Below, piece after piece: positions 16,222 through 25,501 of a stretch of DNA of 64,000 nucleotides. The first letter of the stretch is position 1, and every line of letters starts with the position of its first letter. The stretch lies in assembly GCF_025506275.1 (NCBI RefSeq), contig NZ_QYCP01000088.1, positions 1 through 64,000 on the forward strand, in the 5' to 3' direction. The position numbers and the translations under genes are program-made. The notes under the pieces are model-generated. The model saw only the letters and a program-made list of their open reading frames with translations. It was not told where the DNA came from and ran no database searches. Source of the DNA: Brevibacterium permense. Its GTDB lineage: Bacteria > Actinomycetota > Actinomycetes > Actinomycetales > Brevibacteriaceae.

Positions 16222-16495
16222 CGGGCCAGAGGGCAAATTCATCCTGGTTTCTGCGGTGGGGCCTTCGTCACTGACATCGTCCGCGTGGAAGGGCTCGTAC
16301 GGTCGCCATCGATGCTCGGAGGGACCTTCGTCGACGCCCGGAGGGACTTTCACAGCTGGAGCCAAGCCAACTCGGTGATTTCCGCAGTAGGCTTTCGACG
16401 GCAACGCGTCCTGTCGGCGATCCTGTTGAACGACTGCTCGACTCGTGCCAAGGTAAGTAGATGATTGCCACCACATCTGGCATTCAGGAGGACTG

Positions 16496-17455
16496 ATGAG
16501 CGACGTTCCACAGAGGCCGCGCATTCGTCCGGCGACTAGCGACGACTGGCACAAGGGTTCAGGTGAATCCGCTGGTCAGACCCCGTCGTACGGGAATGAG
16601 GCGGACCGTTCGTCTGCCGTTTTCGACAACTCGACCTACTACGAGTACCTCGAACGGCACACGGGGGAACAGTCGATCTCGAAAGCTCGCAGCGGCAATG
16701 TCTTCGCCCCTGCCGGAGGCTCACCCTTCGATGACGCTCACTCTGCCGGTTCCCACCAGTATGCGAATTCTCAGCAGTCCCAGCAGCCTGCCGGCGGTGG
16801 TGCCGGCAATGGCGTCGGCGGGCCGGCACAGAATGGAGCCCAGGCTCCTCCTCCCCCGCAGTTTCCGCCCGCCGTCCAAAACGATTCTTCCTCGCGCAGT
16901 GGTCTGAAGATCGCCGTTGTCATGATCGCCATCCTCATGGTTCTGGCCTTGGTGGGATTCTTCGGCATCCGGTGGCTCGCGCCGTCGTCGGGAACCGTCC
17001 CTGTCGATGTCGGGTCCAGCGAGCCGGCGAGTCCGTCGCCCAGCCCTTCGGATGACCTTGTCCAACCGACGAAGAGCCCGGAAGACCAGCTCGACGCCTA
17101 TACCGAAGAAGGCACCGAGAAAGCCGCTGACCTCGAAGGTGAGTGGGTGACTCAGGTGAGCGCGAAGAACGTCGGCCTCAAGGCCGACGGCAAGACCTGG
17201 TCAGCGCAGGACATCCTCAACGAATACGAGGCCAACAAGGTCAAGTATCCGGGCGCGATCCTCATCCACAGCGGCGACTGGGCCTCGTACAAGGACGGCA
17301 GCTACTGGGTCACGGTCGTCGACACCGGCTACAGCAATCCGGAGCAGGCACTCGACCAGTGCCGCTCGTGGGGTCTCGACCGCAACCACTGCATCGCCAA
17401 GCGACTCGTCAAAGACGGCAGTCCCAAGGACAACAGCGCCTACCTCGATCAATAG
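16496..17455 (+). CDS. Membrane protein with Pro-rich cytoplasmic tail and SPOR-like outer domain
   Basis: 319 residues. The first 135 are polar and rich in Gly/Gln/Pro/Ser (QQPAGGGAGNGVGGPAQNG, APPPPQFPPA), then one transmembrane helix (about 137-160), a Ser/Pro linker, and a folded C-terminal domain (about 215-315). That domain has two Cys (LDQCRSWGLDRNHCIAKRL) that could pair, and a layout (ILIHSGDWASYKDGSYWVTV, then a helix) reminiscent of SPOR domains that bind denuded peptidoglycan. This suggests a single-pass envelope protein with the folded part outside. The resemblance is weak, and I give no function. AGGAGG precedes the ATG by 5 nt. Confidence 0.7.
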   Translation: MSDVPQRPRIRPATSDDWHKGSGESAGQTPSYGNEADRSSAVFDNSTYYEYLERHTGEQSISKARSGNVFAPAGGSPFDDAHSAGSHQYANSQQSQQPAGGGAGNGVGGPAQNGAQAPPPPQFPPAVQNDSSSRSGLKIAVVMIAILMVLALVGFFGIRWLAPSSGTVPVDVGSSEPASPSPSPSDDLVQPTKSPEDQLDAYTEEGTEKAADLEGEWVTQVSAKNVGLKADGKTWSAQDILNEYEANKVKYPGAILIHSGDWASYKDGSYWVTVVDTGYSNPEQALDQCRSWGLDRNHCIAKRLVKDGSPKDNSAYLDQ

Positions 17456-17513
17456 GGCGGACAGCCGCGCCGGCCGGAGCACATGCAGGTCTGCCCGTCG
17501 ACGAGCATCCCGC

Positions 17514-17840
17514 TCAGTGCTCCAACTGCATCGTCAGCAGGTGGTAGCTCAGCGTCTTCCCATGTCCGTCGAGGTGGCTGACTCCCGTGACACCGCCGCC
17601 CAGCATTCCCTTGAGTTCGAAACTCATGGCATTGAGCCGCGGCAACAGGCAGCGGCGGACTCGCGCGACCGGCAGCCCGAAGTGATTCGCCACCGCCTCC
17701 TCGGTGACGGCGCGACTCAGCTCGGAGAATTGGGCCCCTTCACGGACGACGACGCCGAGGATGAGCGTATCCCCTTTGTCTCCGGTCCTGACTGTGGCCA
17801 GGTCATCGACGGTGAGCATCTGCTCAGACTTCGCGGTCAT
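17514..17840 (-). CDS. AtuA-related small protein (C-terminal domain of AtuA family)
   Basis: 108 residues matching the C-terminal domain found in full-length AtuA proteins (LTVDDLATVRTGDKGDTLILGV: the TGDKGD motif is typical). Here it is a separate polypeptide overlapping the end of the longer AtuA-like gene by 17 nt, with GAGGAGG upstream of its ATG at 17840. The two products probably form one complex. In Pseudomonas, AtuA belongs to acyclic terpene (citronellol, geraniol) breakdown, but its reaction is not established and many homologues occur outside terpene loci. Confidence 0.85.
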   Translation of the reverse strand: MTAKSEQMLTVDDLATVRTGDKGDTLILGVVVREGAQFSELSRAVTEEAVANHFGLPVARVRRCLLPRLNAMSFELKGMLGGGVTGVSHLDGHGKTLSYHLLTMQLEH

Positions 17841-19257
17841 GGGACACCTCCTCATGGTCAATGAGTTCGTCGGCGTGAATGACGGAGACCTTCGTGAGTG
17901 CACGCGGCAGCGAACATGACTTGACGCTGAGGCTCTCCCGAACGGATGTCCTTGCGCCGCCTCCTCCCGCTGGTCCGTTGGTATAGAGCGCCTCGACCTC
18001 GGCTCCGATCGCGGAGGCACGTCTGCGGCTCTGAGCAGCCCCTGCCACCCGCAGTCGCACTTCGGGCGGATCCGACACATCGCTGAGGCCCCTGAAGCTG
18101 GCTCCGGCGCCGATGAACTCTACCGAGAGTTCGGATTCCTCATATCCGTGTATGCGCTCCAAACGACGAACGACGATGTCTGCAGCGAGCTGAGCGCGCA
18201 GCAGGGCCCGCGGGCCGGCATAGGTGATCTGTCCTTCTGCTTCCCACCCGCCGAGGTAGCCCAATGTCACCTTGAGATCGACTGGTGCGGCAACTCCTTT
18301 TCCACCCGTGACAGCGATCCGATCGGTCCCGTCCTCTCGGAGCACCGTTCCAGTGAAGTCTGCGACCACGTCAGGGGTGATATAGGCGCCTGGGTCGGCC
18401 ACCTCGTAGACCAGCTGCTCCGTACAGGTCCGGACGGTGACGGCTCCCCCGGTACCCGCAAGCTTCCCGATCACGGCGTCGCCGTTGCGTGAGACATCGG
18501 CGTAGGGGAACCCTAGACGATCCAACCCTGCCACGGGCTTCGTCATCGGGTCGGCGAAGTATCCACCGGTGACCTGGCCTCCGCATTCGAGGAGGTGGCC
18601 GATGACCGTGGCTTGCCCGATGAGGTCGGCGTCGTCGTCCGACCAGGAGAAACTGTGGCTCAGCGGCCCGACATACAGCGAGGGGTCGGCGACTCTGCCG
18701 GTGATGACGATGCGGGCACCTTCGTCGAGCGCACGTCGGATTCCGGATGCGCCGAGGTAGGCGTTGGCAGAAGCGAGCCGGGGCTCCGAGCTGGCAGCCG
18801 GTTGGGAATCTTCCCACGTAAGGGGATTCGTCGCAAGCACTTGGTTGAGCACATCGTCACCGATGACAACTGCCACCGGCATGTCAATGCCCATGTCGTC
18901 GAGAAGCCCAGCGACGGCGCGCCCTGCCGCAAGCGGATTGGCTGCTCCGCCATTGGTGATGATGCGAGTTCCGTTAGCCGCGCAGGGCGGTGCGGTGAGC
19001 CGAATCCTATCGAGCAGGGTCGGATCGTAGCCCGCAGACGGGTCATTCAGCCGGGCTTTCTGAGCGTTCGCGACAGTCCGTTCACCGAGGAGCTCGAAGA
19101 CGAGGAAGTCGAGATGCCCAAGCTGCGCGAGTTCGAGGGCCGGGTCGAGACGGTCGCCGGCGAACCCTGCTCCCGATCCCATGCGAACTGTCCCAGGTTC
19201 TGGCGGATCAGCTTCTCTGGCCGTTGAGCCCAGATCCTGTGCTTTTACGATACCCAC
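17824..19257 (-). CDS. AtuA-like protein (DUF1446 / acyclic terpene utilisation family)
   Basis: About 477 residues if it starts at the GTG at 19257 (AGGAG lies 10 nt upstream, inside the transporter gene), or 452 from the ATG at 19182, where the conserved MGSGAGFAGDRLDPALELA begins. Other family features: LDFLVFELLGERTVANAQ, ARIVITGRVADPSLYVGPL, and LECGGQVTGGYFADP. The reaction of the family is unknown; it works with CoA-linked catabolism in terpene and branched acid pathways. It overlaps the CitMHS transporter gene by 13 nt and is followed by the small AtuA-related gene, so all three are one operon. Confidence 0.88.
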   Translation of the reverse strand: MGIVKAQDLGSTAREADPPEPGTVRMGSGAGFAGDRLDPALELAQLGHLDFLVFELLGERTVANAQKARLNDPSAGYDPTLLDRIRLTAPPCAANGTRIITNGGAANPLAAGRAVAGLLDDMGIDMPVAVVIGDDVLNQVLATNPLTWEDSQPAASSEPRLASANAYLGASGIRRALDEGARIVITGRVADPSLYVGPLSHSFSWSDDDADLIGQATVIGHLLECGGQVTGGYFADPMTKPVAGLDRLGFPYADVSRNGDAVIGKLAGTGGAVTVRTCTEQLVYEVADPGAYITPDVVADFTGTVLREDGTDRIAVTGGKGVAAPVDLKVTLGYLGGWEAEGQITYAGPRALLRAQLAADIVVRRLERIHGYEESELSVEFIGAGASFRGLSDVSDPPEVRLRVAGAAQSRRRASAIGAEVEALYTNGPAGGGGARTSVRESLSVKSCSLPRALTKVSVIHADELIDHEEVSHDREV

Positions 19258-20705
19258 AGCGGAATCACTCCTAGTGCGATGGCGACGATGGTGACGACGA
19301 TGCTGACCAGCCACAGCCAGCCGGTGGCGCGGATGATGTGCTTGCCGATCGGGACCCCGGCTAAGCCGACAAGCAGATAGAAGGAGCCGGTCAACGGGCT
19401 GATGGGGAAGCCCAATGTCTCCTGCCCGATGATCGATGCATGGCCGAGGACGACCGGATCGATGCCGTAGGTGCTGCCGACGCTCGCCAGCACGGGTAAG
19501 AGCCCGAAATAGTATGCGTCCGGGCCGAACAGCAGACTCATAGGCACGCCGAGCACAGCGACGATGATCGGCAACACCGGCATGAGGCCGGCGGGAAGCA
19601 CAGCGGTCGCCGACTTGGCCATCGCCTCGATCATTCCGCTTTCGTCGAGCACTCCCAAGAGCACACCGGCTGCCAACAGAGTGCTGGCCATGAGCATGCA
19701 TGATTTGGCGTTGAGGTCGAACTGTTCGGACTGACCCGCCATTCCGCGATGGTTGATCAGCAGAGCGAGGATCGTTGCAACCATAAAGGTCAGTGCGGGT
19801 GAGATCACGCCAGTCATCATCGTCGCCAGGGCAGCGACGAGCACGACGCCGTTGAGGATGAGCGACAGCACCGTCGGACCAGCCTCCGCTGGACCACGAA
19901 TGGAGTCCGAATCACCCTCAACATCGGTTCCGTCGGGTGAGCCCGAAACCGCCGTCCGGTCGGTTCCGGCCGGTTCCTCCGAACCCGGTGCTGATCGGAT
20001 TGTGCTGGATGCCTCCGCCGAACGGCCGGCTTCTGCGGCCGACGTCGCTGCGACCATCACCGAATCGGCAGACTCGTCAGCAGGCAATCGGTCGAGCCGC
20101 TTTGCTTCACGATGCCCGAGGTACCAAGCCACTGCCAGCGCCGCAATGATCCCAGCGATCTGAGCCGGGATGAGAGGGACCCACAAATCGTTCGCATCGA
20201 CCTTGATCGTTGCCGCCGCACGGGCAGTCGGCCCTCCCCAGGGCAGCATGTTCATGACGCCGGCGCCCAGCGCCACGCACGTCGACAGCGTCAACCGGCT
20301 CATCCCGAGACGTTGGTAGAGCGGCAGCATGGCTGGGATCGTGACCAGGAACGTCGTCGCACCTGCACCGTCGAGATGAACGACACATGCCAGAAGTGTG
20401 GTCGCAACGGCTACATTGCGCGGTGAGGATCCGCCGAACCTGATGATCCGGTCGATGATCGGGTCGAAGAACTTCGCATTGCGCAGGATTCCGAAGAAGA
20501 CGATGGCGAAGATGAACATGACGACGACGTCTGCGACTCCAGCGATTCCGGCTGAGACGAATTCACTGATGTCGGTCGGCGACTGTCCGGCGATCAGCGC
20601 CGCGACGAGCGGCACTCCGGCCAATGCGACGACCGGAGAGACCTTCTGCGTGAGCAACAACGCCAGAATGATGAGCATGGTGACATAGCCGATAAGTGAA
20701 AGCAC
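19245..20705 (-). CDS. CitMHS-family (citrate-Mg:H+ type) transporter
   Basis: Inner-membrane secondary transporter of 486 residues and about 12 helices. The family takes up citrate with a divalent metal, but members near other catabolic genes carry other organic acids. Seen: paired domains with HLDGAGATTFLVTIPAMLP and LPWGGPTARAA in the first half and LFGPDAYYFGLLPVL in the second; a long cytoplasmic loop rich in Ser/Glu/Asp (about 215-275). It starts with a GTG at 20705, with AAGGGA ahead of it. Operon with the AtuA-like genes and divergent from a LysR gene, so the substrate is probably the acid that the AtuA proteins help degrade. Confidence 0.88.
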   Translation of the reverse strand: MLSLIGYVTMLIILALLLTQKVSPVVALAGVPLVAALIAGQSPTDISEFVSAGIAGVADVVVMFIFAIVFFGILRNAKFFDPIIDRIIRFGGSSPRNVAVATTLLACVVHLDGAGATTFLVTIPAMLPLYQRLGMSRLTLSTCVALGAGVMNMLPWGGPTARAAATIKVDANDLWVPLIPAQIAGIIAALAVAWYLGHREAKRLDRLPADESADSVMVAATSAAEAGRSAEASSTIRSAPGSEEPAGTDRTAVSGSPDGTDVEGDSDSIRGPAEAGPTVLSLILNGVVLVAALATMMTGVISPALTFMVATILALLINHRGMAGQSEQFDLNAKSCMLMASTLLAAGVLLGVLDESGMIEAMAKSATAVLPAGLMPVLPIIVAVLGVPMSLLFGPDAYYFGLLPVLASVGSTYGIDPVVLGHASIIGQETLGFPISPLTGSFYLLVGLAGVPIGKHIIRATGWLWLVSIVVTIVAIALGVIPLWVS

Positions 20706-20721
20706 CTTTGATTCCCTTCTC

Positions 20722-20737
20722 GATGAACGTATTCATC
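20722..20737. promoter_or_regulatory. LysR-type operator dyad
   Basis: GATGAA (20722-20727) and TTCATC (20732-20737), exact inverted repeats with a 4-nt spacer, lie in the 87-nt space between the divergent CitMHS and LysR genes. This fits the dyad a LysR protein uses to control its neighbour. Confidence 0.5.
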
Positions 20738-20778
20738 CTTGTTGAGCATGAGTAGGGCCGTCCAATATCCATTGCGGC

Positions 20779-20784
20779 TAGACT
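20779..20784 (+). promoter_or_regulatory. -10 hexamer of LysR gene, leaderless
   Basis: TAGACT ends 8 nt before the ATG of the LysR gene; no Shine-Dalgarno sequence is present. Confidence 0.5.
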
Positions 20785-20792
20785 CATAATTC

Positions 20793-21689
20793 ATGGTTAT
20801 CAATCTGTCATTGCACCACCTGCGAGCAATCGAAGCGGTGCAGCGCACGGAGAGTTTCACCCGTGCGGCCGAGGAGATCGAGGTCAGCCAGCCGGCTCTC
20901 AGCCGTACCGTTGCGGAGGCAGAACGACGCATCGGCACACAACTGTTCGAGCGCACCACCCGCAAGGTCACCGCAACGGTTACCGGCACCGAAGTGGCAC
21001 TGTACGCCGCACACGCAGTTCGCTCGTTCGACTCGGCACTGGAACGGATCTCCGGCTTCGTCACCGGCAGTTCGGGGCAGGTGAGAATCGCCTGCCTGCC
21101 ATCGTTGGCAGCAACTGGCCTGCCCGAGGTCGTTCACGCGTTTCGCCGGGAGTTCCCGGAGGTCGAACTCGTCATCCGTGATGCGGCTCAGGATCAGGTC
21201 GTGCCGATGGTGACCGAAGGGACGGTGGACATCGGCCTCGTCGCCTTCACGGATTCTCTCCCTGCCGATCTGGCAGTGACTCCATTCCTGTCCGACCCCT
21301 TCGTCGCAATCGTTCCACGCGGTCATCGATTGGCTGCGCGCGCATCGGTGCGGTGGGAGGACTTCCACGGCGAAGAGTTCGTCGGCTTCAATTCCGTGAC
21401 GAGCATCGCGCCGATGGTGCGGCGAGCTCTGCTCAAGGCAGCAGCAGAACCCCATGAAGTGCAGACGGCGGATACGATTCCCGCGGTCGGCGGCATGGTG
21501 GCAGCAGGTATGGGCATCACCGCAGTGCCGAGGTTGGTCGTCCCGCTGATGAATTTCAGCGATCTCGTCAGCATTCCGATCACGCCCGCGACCGAACGCA
21601 GGCTGGTATTGACCTATCTTGCCGAGGCTCCGCTTCCTCGCCCGGTCTGCAATTTCAAACAGCGGCTGATTGCCGCAGCCGCCCACTGA
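20793..21689 (+). CDS. LysR-family transcriptional regulator
   Basis: 298 residues: winged helix-turn-helix at about 5-62 (LHHLRAIEAVQRTESFTRAA then QPALSRTVAEAERRIGTQLF) and a ligand-binding domain from about 90. Divergent from the CitMHS-AtuA operon with a dyad between them, so it most likely activates that operon in response to the transported acid or an intermediate. The helix-turn-helix is of the classical LysR type. No adjacent gene contradicts this. Confidence 0.92.
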   Translation: MVINLSLHHLRAIEAVQRTESFTRAAEEIEVSQPALSRTVAEAERRIGTQLFERTTRKVTATVTGTEVALYAAHAVRSFDSALERISGFVTGSSGQVRIACLPSLAATGLPEVVHAFRREFPEVELVIRDAAQDQVVPMVTEGTVDIGLVAFTDSLPADLAVTPFLSDPFVAIVPRGHRLAARASVRWEDFHGEEFVGFNSVTSIAPMVRRALLKAAAEPHEVQTADTIPAVGGMVAAGMGITAVPRLVVPLMNFSDLVSIPITPATERRLVLTYLAEAPLPRPVCNFKQRLIAAAAH

Positions 21690-21759
21690 CCGGCGAAATG
21701 CTCGAGCACCCCGCGTCCGCTGTCAGGCCCAGTCCTTCCATGCGCTCACGGCCCCGTCT

Positions 21760-21808
21760 GAGTCAGATAGCCCAGATTCGAACATGTGCTGTCTGACTCG
21801 AACTGGGC
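21760..21808. repeat. Complex hairpin-forming element between LysR and bkd genes
   Basis: GAGTCAGATAG (21760-21770) pairs with CTGTCTGACTC (21789-21799, one G-U). GCCCAGATTCGA (21770-21781) can instead pair with TCGAACTGGGC (21798-21808). The two stems exclude each other or form a pseudoknot-like fold. It lies between convergent genes, so it may act as a terminator. Confidence 0.5.
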
Positions 21809-21908
21809 CGCGACCATCTAAGAGAACAGAACGCCCCAGCCTCGCACTATGCGAAACCGGGGCGCTCAAGCTCCCAGAGCCGGCTAAGAGCCGACGTCAG
21901 GATGAGAA

Positions 21909-23351
21909 TCAGGCCAACATCAGGGTCGGGTCCTCCAGACCCCGTCCGACGTCGGCGAGGAACTTCGAGATGATCTCGCCGTCGACGACACGATGGTCGG
22001 CGCTGACCGACAGCGTGGTGATCTCGCGCGGAACGATCTCGTCGTCCACCACCCACGGCTTCTTCCTGACCTGTCCGAACGCGAGGATCGCAGCCTCACC
22101 AGGATTGATGATCGGCGTACCGGCATCGACTCCGAAGACGCCGACATTCGTGATCGTGATCGTGCCCCCGGCCTGATCAGCCGGCGGCGTCTTGCCCGAC
22201 CGCGCCAGAGCGGTGAGATCCTGAATGCCCTGCGCCAGTTCGCCCAGCCCCATGGCCTGCGCGTTCTTGATGTTCGGCACGATCAGTCCGCGCGGAGTGG
22301 CGGCCGCGATGCCGAGGTTGACGTACTTCTTCACGACGATCTCGTCACCTTCGAGGCACGAGTTGATCCGCGGGTTGCGTCCCACGGCCCACGCCACTGC
22401 CTTGGCGACGATGAGCAGCGGTGAGACCTTGACGTCCTCGCCCAGGAACTTCGTCGATTTCAGCCGGCGGACCATCGCCATCGTCTCGGTGACGTCGACG
22501 TCGAGGAACTCGGTGACGTGCGGCATCGTGAATGCCGAATCGACCATGGCCTTCGCCATCATCTTCGTCACGCCCTTGAACGGGATCCGCTCTTCGAGCG
22601 CTCCCTGATCACTCGCCGAGGCGGCCGCCGGTGCCGTCGCACCCGACGAGGGAGCGGCGGCCCGGTTGGCGGCGGCGTGCACATCGTCGCGCGTGACGTC
22701 CCCGCGGGGCCCGGTCGGTGTCACCTGGGAGAGGTCGACCCCCAGATCCTTCGCGAGCTTCCGCACAGGCGGCTTCGCCAGCGGCTTGCTCGGTGAAGCG
22801 GGAGCCGAAGCGGACTGCGACTGCACTGCCGGAGCAGGTGCCGACGCCGACTGTGCTTGAGCTGCCGGAGCCGCGGCCAGTGCAGGCGCGGCCGCCTCCG
22901 CAGCCGGGGCAGCCGACGCTGCGGGATCGGCGCCAGCGGCGGGAGCGGGGACGGAAGCACCCTTGCGTGGACGCCGCTTCGACGACGTCTCCTTCGCTCC
23001 ATAACCGACGAGAGTGGCTCCGCCGTCGGCATCACCGGAGGCATCGGCCGACTGCTCAGCCGGACCGGAAGCCGGCGCATCAGCGGAGGCGGGGGCCGCC
23101 TCGGTGTTGGAATCATCTCCGCCGAACCGGATGATCGGGGTGCCGACCTCGATGGTCTGGCCCTCCTCGACAAGGAGCGCACCGACGGTGCCTGCCTGCG
23201 GACTGGGCAGCTCGACGAGCGATTTCGCGGTCTCGATCTCGACGAGGATCTGGTTGACGGTGACAGTGTCGCCGGGGGCGACCTTCCATGCGACGATGTC
23301 GGCCTCGGTCAGGCCCTCACCGACGTCGGGAAGAGGAAATTCGAATGACAT
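21909..23351 (-). CDS. bkdC: Branched-chain 2-oxoacid dehydrogenase E2 (dihydrolipoyl acyltransferase)
   Basis: Core acyltransferase of the BCKDH complex that hands branched acyl groups to CoA. Domains in order: one lipoyl domain (about 1-80, lipoyl Lys 43 in [14 protein letters not shown]), an Ala/Pro-rich linker, the E1/E3-binding domain (about 195-230, [15 protein letters not shown]), another linker, and the catalytic domain (about 255-480) with SADHRVVDG carrying the catalytic His. SLVELPSP after the lipoyl Lys points to branched-chain rather than pyruvate or 2-oxoglutarate E2. AGGAGA lies 8 nt ahead of the ATG. No E3 gene is in the operon; the shared lipoamide dehydrogenase must be elsewhere. 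Confidence 0.93.
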   Translation of the reverse strand: MSFEFPLPDVGEGLTEADIVAWKVAPGDTVTVNQILVEIETAKSLVELPSPQAGTVGALLVEEGQTIEVGTPIIRFGGDDSNTEAAPASADAPASGPAEQSADASGDADGGATLVGYGAKETSSKRRPRKGASVPAPAAGADPAASAAPAAEAAAPALAAAPAAQAQSASAPAPAVQSQSASAPASPSKPLAKPPVRKLAKDLGVDLSQVTPTGPRGDVTRDDVHAAANRAAAPSSGATAPAAASASDQGALEERIPFKGVTKMMAKAMVDSAFTMPHVTEFLDVDVTETMAMVRRLKSTKFLGEDVKVSPLLIVAKAVAWAVGRNPRINSCLEGDEIVVKKYVNLGIAAATPRGLIVPNIKNAQAMGLGELAQGIQDLTALARSGKTPPADQAGGTITITNVGVFGVDAGTPIINPGEAAILAFGQVRKKPWVVDDEIVPREITTLSVSADHRVVDGEIISKFLADVGRGLEDPTLMLA

Positions 23352-23369
23352 TCTTGACTCTCCTCGAAA

Positions 23370-24347
23370 TCAGTAGGACAGGGCCCGATCGACACCATCG
23401 AAGATGCGATCGAGGTCGGGCAGGTAGTGCTCTTCCATCCGCGAACCGGGGTACGGGGTATGGTAGCCGCCGACCCGGATGACCGGGGCTTCGAGGTTGA
23501 AGAAGCAGCGTTCGGTGATGCGCGCGGCGATCTCCGAACCCAGTCCCAGGAAGGTCGGTGCCTCGTGGGCGACGACCAGTCGGCCGGTCTTCGTCACGGA
23601 CTTCTCGACCGCGGTGAAGTCGATCGGATTGAGGCTGCGCAGGTCGATGAGTTCGACGCTCTTGCCCTCCTCGGCAGCCGCGGTGACCACGTCCTGCGCC
23701 GTCGGCACCAGCGGCCCGTAGGCGACGAGCGTGACATCGGTGCCTTCGGACACGACGCGTGCGTCGTGCATGCCCAGCTCGCCTCGGGCCGACGTGTCGA
23801 CGTCCCCGCGCATCCAATAGCGACGCTTGGGTTCGAAGAACATCACCGGGTCCTCGCTCTTGATCGCGTCCTGGATCATCCAGTACGCGTCATGAGCGTT
23901 CGACGGGGAGATGAGCCGCAGTCCCGCGTGGTGGGCGAACACGGTCTCGGGGCTCTCCGAATGGTGCTCGGGCGAGCCGATGCCGCCGCCGTAGGGCACG
24001 CGGATGACCAACGGGATGTTCTCTTTGCCCAGGGTGCGGTTGTACAGCTTCGCCACCTGGGTGACGATCTGGTCGTAGGCCGGGAAGATGAACGCGTCGA
24101 ACTGTATCTCGATGACGGGACGGTAGCCGCGGATGGCCATGCCGATCGAGGTGCCGACGATGCCGGACTCGGCCAAAGGGGCATCGATGACGCGCTGCGG
24201 GCCGAAGTCCTTCTGCAGACCCTCGGTGACGCGGAAGACGCCGCCAAGTTTGCCGATGTCCTCACCGATGAGGACGACCTTCGGGTCGTCCTCCATGGCC
24301 CTGCGCATTCCGGCGGTGATCGCCTTCGAGAGGGGAAGTTTCTCCAT
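23370..24347 (-). CDS. bkdB: Branched-chain 2-oxoacid dehydrogenase E1 beta subunit
   Basis: Beta subunit of the thiamine-diphosphate decarboxylase. Seen: GEDIGKLGGVFRVTEGL, DAPLAESGIVGTSIGMA (the Glu that activates the cofactor), IEIQFDAFIFPAYDQI, and RVPYGGGIGSPEHHSESPE. 325 residues is the usual length. Its ATG overlaps the stop of the alpha gene (TGATG), and the E2 gene follows after 18 nt. The Glu-Phe-Asp-Ala-Phe element (QFDAFIFPA) is typical of branched-chain types. Acts in the cytosol in Leu/Ile/Val breakdown and supplies starters for branched fatty acids in actinobacteria. Confidence 0.93.
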   Translation of the reverse strand: MEKLPLSKAITAGMRRAMEDDPKVVLIGEDIGKLGGVFRVTEGLQKDFGPQRVIDAPLAESGIVGTSIGMAIRGYRPVIEIQFDAFIFPAYDQIVTQVAKLYNRTLGKENIPLVIRVPYGGGIGSPEHHSESPETVFAHHAGLRLISPSNAHDAYWMIQDAIKSEDPVMFFEPKRRYWMRGDVDTSARGELGMHDARVVSEGTDVTLVAYGPLVPTAQDVVTAAAEEGKSVELIDLRSLNPIDFTAVEKSVTKTGRLVVAHEAPTFLGLGSEIAARITERCFFNLEAPVIRVGGYHTPYPGSRMEEHYLPDLDRIFDGVDRALSY

Positions 24348-25501
24348 CAGGCCTCACCCGCATCGGCGAACGAGGCCTGGTATGCCAGGAATTCGGCACG
24401 TTCCTCGTCGACGAGGGAGTGGGGTTCCGCGGTGACATGGGCGAACATCTCGACGCCATCGGGGTTCTCCATGGTCATGCAGTTGTGGCGGATGCGGGCG
24501 GCGAGGGTGTCGGCCTCGGCATCCACCTCAGCAAAGAATTCGTCGCTGGTCTCGGTGTGCTTGTCCAGGTAGGCCTTGAGGCGGGTGATCGGGTCGCGGT
24601 CCTCCCAGATCTCCTCTTCGGCTTTGTCGCGATACTTCGTCGGATCATCGGCCGTGGTGTGGGCGCCGCGACGGTAGGTGAAGGCTTCGATGAGCATCGG
24701 GCCGTGGCCGGCGCGCACGGAGTCGAGGCTGGCGCGGGCGACGGAGTACATCGCGATGATGTCGTTGCCGTCGACGCGGATGCCGGGGACTCCGAATCCT
24801 TCTCCGCGGGTCGACAGCGGGGCTGCGGTCTGGACGTGAGTAGGTTCGGAGATGGCCCACTGGTTGTTCTGGCAGAAGAACAGGACCGGGGCGTGGAAGG
24901 CTCCGGCGAAGGTCAGCGCCTCGGAGACATCGCCCTGCGAGGTCGCGCCGTCGCCGAAGCAGGCGATGGCGACCGTGTCGCGTTCGATGTCGCCGGTGCC
25001 GACGTCGCCGTCCAAGGAGATGCCCATGGCGTAGCCGGTGGCATGCAGGGTCTGCGAGCCGATGACGATGGTGTAGGTGTGGAACCGGTGCTCCTGCGGA
25101 TCCCAGCCGCCGTGGTTCTGACCGCGGAAGATGCTGAGCAGGGTTTCGGGTTCGACACCGCGGGTATAGGCGAGGCCGTGTTCGCGGTAGGTGGGGAAGA
25201 CGAAGTCTTGGGGGCGAGCGGCCCGACCCATGCCGATCTGGGCTGCTTCCTGTCCGAACAGAGGTGCCCACAGGCCCAACTGTCCCTGACGCTGCAGAGC
25301 AGCTCCTTCTGCGTCGATGCGGCGGACCAGGACCATATCCCGGTACAAGCCGCGCAGATCCTCATCGGTGAGTTCTGCTGCGAAGGCATCGTACTCACCG
25401 GATTCGACGCGGTTTCCGTCTTCGGTGAGCATCTGGATCATTCTGGGCTCCGAGGACTGACTGTGGGCAGCGCCGGTTCCCACTGAAATGTTGGAGGTCA
25501 T
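24347..25501 (-). CDS. bkdA: Branched-chain 2-oxoacid dehydrogenase E1 alpha subunit
   Basis: Alpha subunit that binds thiamine diphosphate. Seen: the GDGATSQGD start and QNNQWAIS end of the ThDP motif at about 195-230, the phosphorylation-loop-like TYRRGAHTTADDPTKYRD (about 280-297), and PTYREHGLAY (about 97-106). The ATG at 25501 was chosen (384 residues) because AAAGGAG precedes it by 7 nt; the earlier start at 25534 is less likely. First gene of the three-gene operon. The 465 nt upstream hold repeated CCGAGGCGG motifs but no obvious operator. Confidence 0.93.
   Translation of the reverse strand: MTSNISVGTGAAHSQSSEPRMIQMLTEDGNRVESGEYDAFAAELTDEDLRGLYRDMVLVRRIDAEGAALQRQGQLGLWAPLFGQEAAQIGMGRAARPQDFVFPTYREHGLAYTRGVEPETLLSIFRGQNHGGWDPQEHRFHTYTIVIGSQTLHATGYAMGISLDGDVGTGDIERDTVAIACFGDGATSQGDVSEALTFAGAFHAPVLFFCQNNQWAISEPTHVQTAAPLSTRGEGFGVPGIRVDGNDIIAMYSVARASLDSVRAGHGPMLIEAFTYRRGAHTTADDPTKYRDKAEEEIWEDRDPITRLKAYLDKHTETSDEFFAEVDAEADTLAARIRHNCMTMENPDGVEMFAHVTAEPHSLVDEERAEFLAYQASFADAGEA

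Larger units (their letters stand above)
15910..16495. other. Intergenic: divergent promoter region of rpmB and a membrane-protein gene
   Basis: 586 nt with no gene I can support; the open frames within have no recognisable protein. It holds the dyads at 15996-16011 and 16205-16221, a broader inverted pair CAAATTTTC / GAAAATTG around 16014-16044, and two copies of CGGAGGGAC close together near 16318-16350. A strong SD (AGGAGG) precedes the ATG at 16496. Confidence 0.5.

Noticed and set aside
16108..16464. Open frames in both directions upstream of the membrane-protein gene
   Set aside because: No Shine-Dalgarno or leaderless promoter fits, and neither translation looks like a folded protein.
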